A stretch of 13,661 nt of DNA, from contig CANQHM010000032.1 of NCBI GenBank assembly GCA_947623845.1, positions 1-13,661 of the forward strand. The letters run 5' to 3'. The stretch comes from an uncultured Bacilli bacterium (GTDB lineage Bacteria; Bacillota_I; Bacilli_A; RF39; UBA660). The translations under genes and the position numbers were made by a program. Below are positions 6,113-11,995 of the stretch, piece after piece. The first letter of the stretch is position 1. The number at the start of each line of letters is the position of its first letter. The notes under the pieces were generated by a model. That model saw only the letters and a program-made list of their open reading frames with translations, was not told the origin of the DNA and ran no database searches.

Positions 6113-6311
6113 CTTCTTTTGGTTCGTCTTCTTTAACTTCTATAGCACCGACAGGACAAATACTTGCCATATCATTTAATGTTTCTTCATCTTGAACTTC
6201 ATTATTTACAACACTAGATTTACCTTCATCAGTAAAAGCAAAAGTATCAGGATAAGATGCTACACAAGCGCCACAACCTATACAGTTGTCATTAACATTT
6301 AATTTTTTCAT
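6099..6311 (-). CDS. fer: Single [4Fe-4S] ferredoxin
   Basis: A 70-aa soluble electron carrier. The cluster ligands are Cys10, Cys13, Cys16 (CIGCGAC) and Cys52 (CPVGAI); the second half-cluster Cys of 2[4Fe-4S] ferredoxins is absent (SYPD instead of SCP), so one cluster is expected, as in Bacillus-type ferredoxins. The tail (58-70) is acidic (EVKEDEPKEET), useful for docking to basic partners. AGAGGTGG lies just before the ATG. Promoter upstream at 6330-6358, shared terminator with rluB. The physiological partner is not visible here. Confidence 0.93.
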   Translation of the reverse strand: MKKLNVNDNCIGCGACVASYPDTFAFTDEGKSSVVNNEVQDEETLNDMASICPVGAIEVKEDEPKEETPA

Positions 6312-6329
6312 TTTCCACCTCTAATTAAA

Positions 6330-6358
6330 ATTATACTAAGAAGAAGTGTCTAACGCAA
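6330..6358 (-). promoter_or_regulatory. Promoter of the ferredoxin gene
   Basis: On the minus strand TTGCGT (6358-6353), 17-bp spacer, perfect TATAAT (6335-6330). The -35 is weak; the leader is about 12 bases. Confidence 0.6.
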
Positions 6359-6394
6359 GAAAAAAGCATTTAAAAATATGTAAAATTATGGTAT

Positions 6395-6400
6395 TATAAT
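6395..6400 (+). promoter_or_regulatory. -10 box for the tail-anchored protein gene at 6423
   Basis: Perfect TATAAT 23 bp before the GTG start, followed by AGGAAGTGG as ribosome binding site. No convincing -35. It diverges from the ferredoxin promoter 37 bp away. Confidence 0.5.
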
Positions 6401-6422
6401 GGTAGATTAAGGAAGTGGTAGT

Positions 6423-7274
6423 GTGGATTATCCAAAACGAAGCGAAAAGTATAGTAAAGAATATGAAGCAACAGCAAACCCTAAAATGAGTCGTAGAGAA
6501 AAAAATGCAAGTCTTTATAAAGAAATGAGTAATGAAGAAATTGAAAATTTTGATGTTAATTCTAATGTTAAAGTTTTAGATCAAAATCCCAGAGAGATAG
6601 ATATTAATAAAATAAGAGAAATGTTAGATAAAAAATATCGGGAACCTGAGGTAAGTAAACCTTTAGCGAAGTTAGATGAAGAACCATATAAAGAAGTAAA
6701 TTTAGAAGAAACGAGAGAATATGATATTAATAGTATTTTAGAAGCAGCTAAAGATAATAAAGAAGTAGATTATGAAACGGAAAGACTTAAAAAATTAAGA
6801 AATACCCAAATGGATATTTTAAATAATTTAGATTTAAATATGCCTAAGGTTAAAGAAGAAAAAGGAAGTCCCGAAGAAGAAAAGTTACGGGAGTTAATTG
6901 ATACTATAACTTTAAAAGAAGAAGAAAATAAAGGATTAGATCCTCTAGATTTATTAAAAGATTTAAAGGGTAGTGAAAATACCATGGTAATTCCCCCAGT
7001 GGAAACGCCTTTAATGAATAATGAAGTAAAAGAAGATAAAGAAGAAATACAAGAAGAAGATAAAACCAAAACTAATGAAATAGATAATTCTTTTTATACC
7101 ACGAGTAGTGTATTCACCCAAAGCGATTTTGATGATTTCAATGATTTAAAAGAAGATGTAGAATCTACCAAAACTATTATTAAAGTTTTAATCGTCGTAG
7201 TTGTGATCGCCTTTATTGTGGGAATATTCTTTATCTTAAATAGAGTACTAGGATGGGGTTTATTTGGTTTTTAA
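6423..7274 (+). CDS. Acidic tail-anchored protein with two REYDIN-type motifs
   Basis: A 283-aa protein of unknown function. It begins basic (1-35), continues as a long charged, probably disordered or coiled region rich in Glu, Lys, Asp and Asn (36-245), and ends in one membrane helix (252-272, IIKVLIVVVVIAFIVGIFFIL) with a short aromatic tail. There is no signal peptide, so the bulk should face the cytoplasm. A short motif occurs twice: REIDINKIREML (57-68) and REYDINSILEAA (98-109), which may be docking peptides for a partner. Start is GTG at 6423, with AGGAAGTGG seven bases before. It is in the same frame as, and 27 bases ahead of, yunB and probably co-transcribed with it. A scaffold at the membrane is a guess only. 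Confidence 0.82.
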   Translation: MDYPKRSEKYSKEYEATANPKMSRREKNASLYKEMSNEEIENFDVNSNVKVLDQNPREIDINKIREMLDKKYREPEVSKPLAKLDEEPYKEVNLEETREYDINSILEAAKDNKEVDYETERLKKLRNTQMDILNNLDLNMPKVKEEKGSPEEEKLRELIDTITLKEEENKGLDPLDLLKDLKGSENTMVIPPVETPLMNNEVKEDKEEIQEEDKTKTNEIDNSFYTTSSVFTQSDFDDFNDLKEDVESTKTIIKVLIVVVVIAFIVGIFFILNRVLGWGLFGF

Positions 7275-7301
7275 TTAAAAAGTAGCTGCATATTATGTAA
7301 T

Positions 7302-8042
7302 ATGAGAGCACGATTTAAAGGAAGAAAATTTAAAAGTAAACAAGTATCTAATATCTTAGAAAATAAAGTAGTAATTTTAATAATCATTTTTACTACTTTT
7401 TTTAGTTTGTTTAATTTTATTAATAAAAGACTTACTAAGAATATGAGTATGCTAGTTAACGAAAGTATTGATAAACTTAATAATACGATATTTACCAATT
7501 ACATTGATCGGCATTTATTAAATGAAGTAAACTTAAATAATATTATCGAACTTATTCGGAATGATAAAGATGAAATTATTGGAGTTGATTATAATTTAGA
7601 AAATGCTTATCAAGTTTTAGCTTTAGCTACCGAAAGGGTAAAAGAGGGGATTAACGATATGGAAATTGGGGATTTAGAAAATGTGGATCCTTTCTTTAAA
7701 GTGGGGAAGAAATATCAAAACTCTTTTGTAATTAATGTTCCTTTAGGGATTATTAGTAATAGTGCGTTATTTAATTATCTGGGGCCTAAAATACCGCTTC
7801 GCATTACTCTAATGGAAAACTTACTTAATGGCATAAGTACTAAAGTTGAAAATTACGGAATTAATAATGTATTAGTAGAAATATATATGAATTTTAATGT
7901 AACTACAAGTATCTTAACACCAGTAAAGAATGAAAAAATTACCAAAGAATATAAAATTTTAATCGCAAGTTTAATTGTGAATGGTGAAGTACCAGGGTAT
8001 CTCGGCTTAGTCGAACAAAACAGCCCCTTAGTTACGAATTAA
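7302..8042 (+). CDS. yunB: Sporulation protein YunB
   Basis: A 246-aa membrane-anchored protein of the YunB family, which in Bacillus is expressed in the mother cell and needed for normal spore formation; the biochemical role is unknown. Basic N-terminus (RARFKGRKFKSK), one membrane helix (23-40), then an extracytoplasmic region. The family core is well kept: VINVPLGIISNSALFNYLGP (144-163), PKIPLRITL, and YGINNVLVEIYMNF (about 189-202), followed by the GEVPGYLG block near the end. Length is close to the Bacillus protein. The ATG at 7302 has no clear ribosome binding site, but an in-frame stop lies nine codons upstream, so no earlier start is possible; expression may depend on the upstream tail-anchored gene. 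The gene ends before an independent promoter at 8055-8083. Confidence 0.9.
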   Translation: MRARFKGRKFKSKQVSNILENKVVILIIIFTTFFSLFNFINKRLTKNMSMLVNESIDKLNNTIFTNYIDRHLLNEVNLNNIIELIRNDKDEIIGVDYNLENAYQVLALATERVKEGINDMEIGDLENVDPFFKVGKKYQNSFVINVPLGIISNSALFNYLGPKIPLRITLMENLLNGISTKVENYGINNVLVEIYMNFNVTTSILTPVKNEKITKEYKILIASLIVNGEVPGYLGLVEQNSPLVTN

Positions 8043-8054
8043 AGTTTCTAAATC

Positions 8055-8083
8055 TTTTCAAAGTAAGTAATTTGTGGTATAAT
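8055..8083 (+). promoter_or_regulatory. Promoter of the 8103-9207 gene pair
   Basis: TTTTCA (8055-8060), 17-bp spacer, perfect TATAAT (8078-8083) with TGG before it (extended -10). The AGGGTGAG ribosome binding site follows eight bases later. Confidence 0.65.
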
Positions 8084-8102
8084 TCATAATAGGGTGAGAA
8101 CT

Positions 8103-8927
8103 ATGGAGGAGAAAGTATTTATAAGTCCTGGTATTGAAAAATGCTATACTGAATATTTTGCCAAAAATACGACTTCTTTTTATAGTTTTATCATTGATAC
8201 TTTATGTAAAATATTTGCCAAATTAGATATTGAAAATAGTTATAAATTAAAAATGGAATATAATGCTTGTGGATTTAGATATATTTTAAAAAGGTATGGG
8301 GCGGAAGATAAAGATATTAATGACTTTATAAATCATGTGGATAACTATGTTAAATTTCAAGAAAAAAATTGTCAAATTATTGAAAAGAAAAATCCTTATT
8401 TAGTAAGTATAGTAAAAGATTTAATTGATTTTTACTTTCAAAAATGTTATAAACTAAATTTAGACATTGAAGAAATAAATCGGTTTTATGAAAGTTTATA
8501 TTGTATGAATAGTAGTAGTTCTTATAAAAGAAGTTATGTTTTCTTAAAATGTGAATACCCGGAAGAAATAGATCGATATTTTAAAAGAAAAGTATATGAA
8601 TATAAACATCATTTTACTTTCTTACCAGTTAAAGAAAATGTCTTAGATATGAATGTTTATGCCAAATTTGGTTTAACGAAAGAACAAATCGAATTATTAA
8701 ATCAAAAAACTCTTGATGAAATTAATGATAAAGTATTTGAGTATTTACATATCGACCCGCAAAGTGAAGATCGAAGTTTTCTAGCTAGTAAGTTTATTGA
8801 TGATATGGATTTAAGTAAATTTAAGTTAAATGAAACTAGTGGCCAAATTAATGTTAAGTCATTTTTAGTAATATTTGGGAGTATTATTTTAATGGGAATT
8901 ATAATTGGGATATTATTTATGAGGTGA
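8103..8927 (+). CDS. Unrecognised C-terminally membrane-anchored protein
   Basis: A 274-aa protein I do not recognise. The first 245 residues are soluble, mostly helical, Lys/Tyr/Phe-rich and contain eight Cys (14, 35, 56, 90, 115, 134, 150 among them) without a metal-binding CxxC pattern. Residues 252-272 (KSFLVIFGSIILMGIIIGILF) form a single membrane helix at the very end, with only two residues after it, so it is a tail-anchored cytoplasmic protein. I chose ATG 8103 over GTG 8094 because AGGGTGAG at 8091-8098 then serves as ribosome binding site. It is followed by yutD, whose ribosome binding site overlaps this stop; the two form an operon. Any relation to the sporulation gene just upstream is inference. 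Confidence 0.82.
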   Translation: MEEKVFISPGIEKCYTEYFAKNTTSFYSFIIDTLCKIFAKLDIENSYKLKMEYNACGFRYILKRYGAEDKDINDFINHVDNYVKFQEKNCQIIEKKNPYLVSIVKDLIDFYFQKCYKLNLDIEEINRFYESLYCMNSSSSYKRSYVFLKCEYPEEIDRYFKRKVYEYKHHFTFLPVKENVLDMNVYAKFGLTKEQIELLNQKTLDEINDKVFEYLHIDPQSEDRSFLASKFIDDMDLSKFKLNETSGQINVKSFLVIFGSIILMGIIIGILFMR

Positions 8928-8934
8928 TGGTTAA

Positions 8935-9207
8935 ATGATTGAAGTAGAAGGAATAAAATATAATTTAGAAAAAAATTATAAAGATGCTTTTGTAAAAGAA
9001 GAATTTAGTGCTTTATGGACGGATTATTTTAAAGAATTTGATTATGTTGTAGGAGATTATTCCTATAATAAGTTAAGACTTAAAGGCTTTTATGATAGTA
9101 AAAATCCTAAAGTAAAAGAGTTAAATGATATTGCTAATTTAGAAAAATATTTAGAAGATTTTTGTGCTTATGAATGTCGCTATTTTGTATTAAAAAGAAT
9201 TGATTAA
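8935..9207 (+). CDS. yutD: YutD family protein (DUF1027)
   Basis: A 90-aa cytoplasmic protein of the YutD family found across Bacilli; function not established. Conserved features seen: NLEKNYKDAF (10-19), the signature DYVVGDYSYNKLRLKGFYD (36-54), and the end block CAYECRYFVLKRI equivalent to the C-terminal C..YFVLKK of Bacillus YutD. Length agrees with the family. The ribosome binding site GAGGTGATGG (8921-8930) overlaps the TGA stop of the upstream gene, so translation is likely coupled. The promoter of the next gene overlaps its 3' end. Confidence 0.9.
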   Translation: MIEVEGIKYNLEKNYKDAFVKEEFSALWTDYFKEFDYVVGDYSYNKLRLKGFYDSKNPKVKELNDIANLEKYLEDFCAYECRYFVLKRID

Positions 9208-9227
9208 AAGGAAATTTATGATATAAT
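9200..9227 (+). promoter_or_regulatory. Promoter of the DUF1292-like gene
   Basis: TTGATT (9200-9205, inside the end of yutD), 16-bp spacer, perfect TATAAT (9222-9227) preceded by TGA (extended -10). Confidence 0.65.
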
Positions 9228-9257
9228 TAAATATAAGAGTAGAAAGAGGGAGTTAAA

Positions 9258-10319
9258 ATGCTTGATAAAATTGTGATTACGAAAGAAAATGGCGAGACGG
9301 TGAATGCCGATTTTATTTCTTGTTTTAGAACTAATGTCGGAGGAAGAGATGCCGTTTTCTATTTAACAACGGTTAATGAAGTTGATCCTAATGGGTTATA
9401 TAAAATTCAAGCGAGTGAATTAATTGGAGGAAAACTTACCACAATTGCAAGTGATACCGATTGGGGCGAAGTTAAAAATATCATGCGGGCGATTATATCT
9501 TCTAGTCCTGCAAACTTTACTTATATTGAAAAGACGACAACTTTAAGTGCGACGAATGATTATGGAAGAATTATCGCAGTCCAATTACCAGCTAAAGATA
9601 AGATGGCAGCGGATTATAAAGAAAAATTACCACAAGCAACGATAGATAATATTATTGGGGACACAAAAGTAGCACCTGATGAAGCACCTTTAAATACCCC
9701 TGATATTGCGGGAGCAAGTGTGGTAGCGCCAGGTATTGTTGAAACGCCAGTAGTTGATACGATGGATGTAGCACCTAGTACAGCACCAACACCGGTAGCA
9801 GCACCCGTGGCACCAACTTTAGAACCGCCTGTTTTAAATCCTACGATGCCAGTTACTAGTGCTTCGCCTTTAGATAGTGCTAGTACGGCCGTAAATCCTT
9901 TAGGCCAAACTCCGGTAATGCCAAGTACACCAGTAACACCAAATCTTAATCCGGTAAATAATGGAGTAGCAACACCGGATGTTATGAGTCCAATAAATCC
10001 GGTAACTCCCGTGGCTAATCCAATGCCAATGGCTGATCCTATGGTAGCAAATCAAGTGCCAACAGTAGATCCAACACTTGCGTCACCAATGCCAGCAGCA
10101 ACGCCAGTAGGTGTGAATCCTATGCCAGCAGCTGATCCATTAAATGCAAATCCTTTAGGAGCACCAGTAAGTCCTGCAAGTAACATAAATCCAGCTGATT
10201 TAGAAAAAGAACTAGAAAGCGTTATAGCGGAAGCCCAAACTATCTTCTTAGATAGTGCAAGAAACTTAGCAAATAAAATAATTACCGAAGCAATTGAAAA
10301 AGTTAAAAATAAAATGTAA
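9258..10319 (+). CDS. DUF1292-like domain + long Pro/Val/Ala/Asn linker protein
   Basis: A 353-aa protein with three parts. Residues 1-79 resemble the small DUF1292 (YrzB-type) domain: ITKENGETVNADFISCF, an AVFYLTTVNE strand, ASELIGGKLTTIASDTDWGEVKNIM. Residues 134-310 are low-complexity, rich in Pro, Val, Ala, Thr, Asn and Asp, with short imperfect repeats such as NPMPAADP, NPMPMADP and NPLGAP; no signal peptide or membrane helix is present, so this is a flexible cytoplasmic linker. Residues 311-353 form an amphipathic helix (ADLEKELESVIAEAQTIFLD...) likely for self-association. Codons GCA, CCA, GTA dominate the linker, making it less AT-rich than its neighbours. AGAGGGAG precedes the ATG. 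It is monocistronic between its own promoter and terminator. Domain match is moderate; function unknown. Confidence 0.82.
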   Translation: MLDKIVITKENGETVNADFISCFRTNVGGRDAVFYLTTVNEVDPNGLYKIQASELIGGKLTTIASDTDWGEVKNIMRAIISSSPANFTYIEKTTTLSATNDYGRIIAVQLPAKDKMAADYKEKLPQATIDNIIGDTKVAPDEAPLNTPDIAGASVVAPGIVETPVVDTMDVAPSTAPTPVAAPVAPTLEPPVLNPTMPVTSASPLDSASTAVNPLGQTPVMPSTPVTPNLNPVNNGVATPDVMSPINPVTPVANPMPMADPMVANQVPTVDPTLASPMPAATPVGVNPMPAADPLNANPLGAPVSPASNINPADLEKELESVIAEAQTIFLDSARNLANKIITEAIEKVKNKM

Positions 10320-10345
10320 AGAAAGTCATATGGCTTTCTTTTTTT
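10318..10345 (+). terminator. Rho-independent terminator after the DUF1292-like gene
   Basis: AAAGAAAGTC (10318-10327) pairs with GGCTTTCTTT (10332-10341) around ATAT (one T-G wobble), with a run of seven Ts (10339-10345). The stem begins in the stop codon; the T tract ends 13 bases before the next ATG. Confidence 0.88.
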
Positions 10346-10358
10346 CATAAAATTTACT

Positions 10359-11306
10359 ATGGAAACAAAAGTAAAAGATTTAATCTTAAAACTTTATAAC
10401 TTAAACATTGTCGATGTTGTTACCAGTGAAGATTATTATATTTTGTATGATGTTAATAACCATACTTATTTTTTTACGCGATATAACCGAGATGAAAAAG
10501 ATTTAAATGAGTTACTCCCGATTTTAAATGAATTAGAAAAACTAGGAAGAAAAGTCCATATTATTATTCCCACTAAAGAAAATCACTACTTAGTAAATGT
10601 CGAAAATAAAGTATATATCTTGTTAGAAATAAGGGGCTTATTAACCGAAAAATTTAATATTTACGATATTTTAATTGATAATGATCGGTATGCCTTAAAT
10701 CCTATAATAAAAAGTAAATATCAAAATAATTGGGCGGATTTATGGAGTAAGAAGATTGATTATTACGAGTATCAAATTAGAGAACTAGGAAAAGACAAAG
10801 AAGAAATAATTAAAAGTTTTAGTTATTTTATTGGTTTAGCGGAGAATGCTATTGCTTATGTTAATATGGCTTTTTTGGATAACGAAAACTTAAAAGAAAT
10901 GGGTAATATTGTTTTAGCTCATCGTAGAGTAGGATACCCTAATCTTCGCATTAATTATTATAATCCTTTAAGTTTTATTGTGGATTATGAAGTAAGAGAT
11001 ATTGCGGGTTTTGTAAAAAGTGCCTTCTTCGCCGGGGTCGATGCTTTAGATATCTTAGATAATTTTTTGAAATATCGTAAAATTAATACCTTAGAAGCAA
11101 AACTTCTATATGCCCGTATTTTATACCCATCTTATTACTTTGATGTTTATGAAGATGATATCATCGATGATAAAGAAATAGATAAAGTGGTGGAAATAAC
11201 TAGTAATATACCCGAATTAGAAAACTTTTTAGTCGATGTTTATTATCTTATTAATAAATATGTTGTAATTCCATCCATTGATTGGTTAATAAAAAAAGAA
11301 TTATAA
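10359..11306 (+). CDS. yutH: YutH/CotS-like spore coat-associated kinase-fold protein
   Basis: A 315-aa protein resembling the CotS/YutH group, kinase-fold proteins of the aminoglycoside-phosphotransferase superfamily linked to the spore coat. Seen: an N-lobe-like start ending HTYFF (35-39), a central helical region, AHRR (187-190), NPLSFIVDYEVRDIA (202-216) in the place of the catalytic/metal loop, and LLYARILYPSYYF (249-261), a block I associate with YutH and CotS. The canonical catalytic HxDxxxxN motif is not visible, so it may be a pseudokinase. The ATG at 10359 has no ribosome binding site and comes 13 bases after a strong terminator; no earlier in-frame start is evident. Its 3' end overlaps the convergent NifU-domain gene by six bases. 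Assignment is from memory of family motifs and moderate. Confidence 0.72.
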   Translation: METKVKDLILKLYNLNIVDVVTSEDYYILYDVNNHTYFFTRYNRDEKDLNELLPILNELEKLGRKVHIIIPTKENHYLVNVENKVYILLEIRGLLTEKFNIYDILIDNDRYALNPIIKSKYQNNWADLWSKKIDYYEYQIRELGKDKEEIIKSFSYFIGLAENAIAYVNMAFLDNENLKEMGNIVLAHRRVGYPNLRINYYNPLSFIVDYEVRDIAGFVKSAFFAGVDALDILDNFLKYRKINTLEAKLLYARILYPSYYFDVYEDDIIDDKEIDKVVEITSNIPELENFLVDVYYLINKYVVIPSIDWLIKKEL

Positions 11307-11320
11307 CGTGTCGTTTATAA
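11291..11320 (-). terminator. Weak terminator for the NifU-domain gene
   Basis: On the minus strand an AT-rich stem (TTATAA.CG around a 3-base loop, one bulged base; 11320-11301) is followed by TTC and seven Ts (11297-11291). It lies within the 3' end of the yutH-like gene. Stem stability is low. Confidence 0.4.
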
Positions 11321-11546
11321 CTCCTTTTACTTCGGGTATTTCATTTTTTAATGTTTCTAAGACGAAAGTCTCAATCGTTTCATTAGAAAAAGCACAATGT
11401 TCACAAGCTCCTTTAAGCTTTACGTAAACATACCCATCTTCATATTTGATAAAATCTAGATTACCACCATCCATCATTAAATAAGGACGAATAGTATCTA
11501 AAACCCTTTCGATATCTTTTACTATATCTTTATTTTCTTTCTTCAT
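11301..11546 (-). CDS. NifU C-terminal domain Fe-S scaffold/carrier protein
   Basis: An 81-aa stand-alone NifU C-domain (Nfu type) that holds or transfers Fe-S clusters to apoproteins in the cytoplasm. Signature: RPYLMMDGGNLDFI (20-33), KLKGACEHC (43-51) with the cluster-binding pair Cys48-x-x-Cys51, and TIETFVLETLKNEIPEVKGV at the end. Length fits the family; Bacillus YutI is the comparable protein and in Bacillus it also lies near yutH. AGGTGA (minus strand, 11559-11554) is seven bases before the ATG. It has its own promoter, divergent from the S1-protein gene, and converges on the yutH-like gene with overlapping ends. Confidence 0.92.
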   Translation of the reverse strand: MKKENKDIVKDIERVLDTIRPYLMMDGGNLDFIKYEDGYVYVKLKGACEHCAFSNETIETFVLETLKNEIPEVKGVINDTL

Positions 11547-11566
11547 ATTTACATCACCTACCTAGT

Positions 11567-11595
11567 ATTATAATAATAAAAATAAAATATGTAAA
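11567..11595 (-). promoter_or_regulatory. Promoter of the NifU-domain gene
   Basis: On the minus strand TTTACA (11595-11590), 17-bp spacer, perfect TATAAT (11572-11567). Its -35 box lies within 11 bp of the divergent -10 box of the S1 gene. Confidence 0.7.
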
Positions 11596-11605
11596 TAATT
11601 TGTGC

Positions 11606-11611
11606 TATAAT
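11606..11611 (+). promoter_or_regulatory. Extended -10 promoter of the S1/DUF2779 genes
   Basis: Perfect TATAAT preceded by TGC (11603-11605). No good -35 box. The AGGTGG ribosome binding site is seven bases downstream. Confidence 0.6.
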
Positions 11612-11630
11612 TTTAGTAGGTGGTATTAAT

Positions 11631-11981
11631 ATGCAATATAATGTAGGAGATGTAATTAAAGGTAAAGTATCTTCCATAAGTCCTTATGGAGTATTTATGG
11701 AAATAGATAAAAAATATAGTGGTTTAATTCATATTAGTGAAATATCTGCAAATTATGTAAGAAAGATTTCTGATTATGTAAAAATTGGAGAGACGATAAT
11801 GGTTAAAGTTATTGGGGTTGATAAAGATAAGAATCATTTACAATTATCCATTAAAGATATTGATTATGATTTAGGAAAAGAAAGAAGTATTACGGGAGCA
11901 GTTTCCAAAGGGTTTGATACTTTAAAAGAAGCTTTACCAAATTGGATCTTAGAAAAGAAGAAAGAATATAATTTAAAGTAG
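11631..11981 (+). CDS. yugI: S1 RNA-binding protein, YugI/GSP13/CvfD family
   Basis: A 116-aa protein with one S1 domain (5-73: GDVIKGKVSSISPYGVFMEI, GLIHISEIS, VGVDKDKNHLQLSIKDI-like end) and a short C-terminal tail GFDTLKEALPNWILEKKKE (94-112). That tail, GF.TLK..L..WI, is the mark of the GSP13/YugI group of ribosome- or RNA-associated regulators and sets it apart from ribosomal protein S1 or RNase-type S1 domains. It lacks the basic low-complexity linker between the two parts that Bacillus YugI has, so it is slightly shorter. Start ATG with AGGTGG seven bases before. It probably shares its transcript with the DUF2779 gene 14 bases downstream. Confidence 0.9.
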   Translation: MQYNVGDVIKGKVSSISPYGVFMEIDKKYSGLIHISEISANYVRKISDYVKIGETIMVKVIGVDKDKNHLQLSIKDIDYDLGKERSITGAVSKGFDTLKEALPNWILEKKKEYNLK

Positions 11982-11995
11982 TAAAGGAGTAGTTT

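Noticed and set aside
7271..7498. Minus-strand 75-aa Leu/Ile-rich open frame
   Set aside because: It is the antisense of the yunB membrane-helix region; no promoter or ribosome binding site fits, and yunB is conserved on the plus strand.
10052..10348. Minus-strand 98-aa Gly/Ala-rich open frame
   Set aside because: It is the reverse of the Pro/Ala-coding repeat of the DUF1292-like gene and of its terminator; composition is explained by the repeat.
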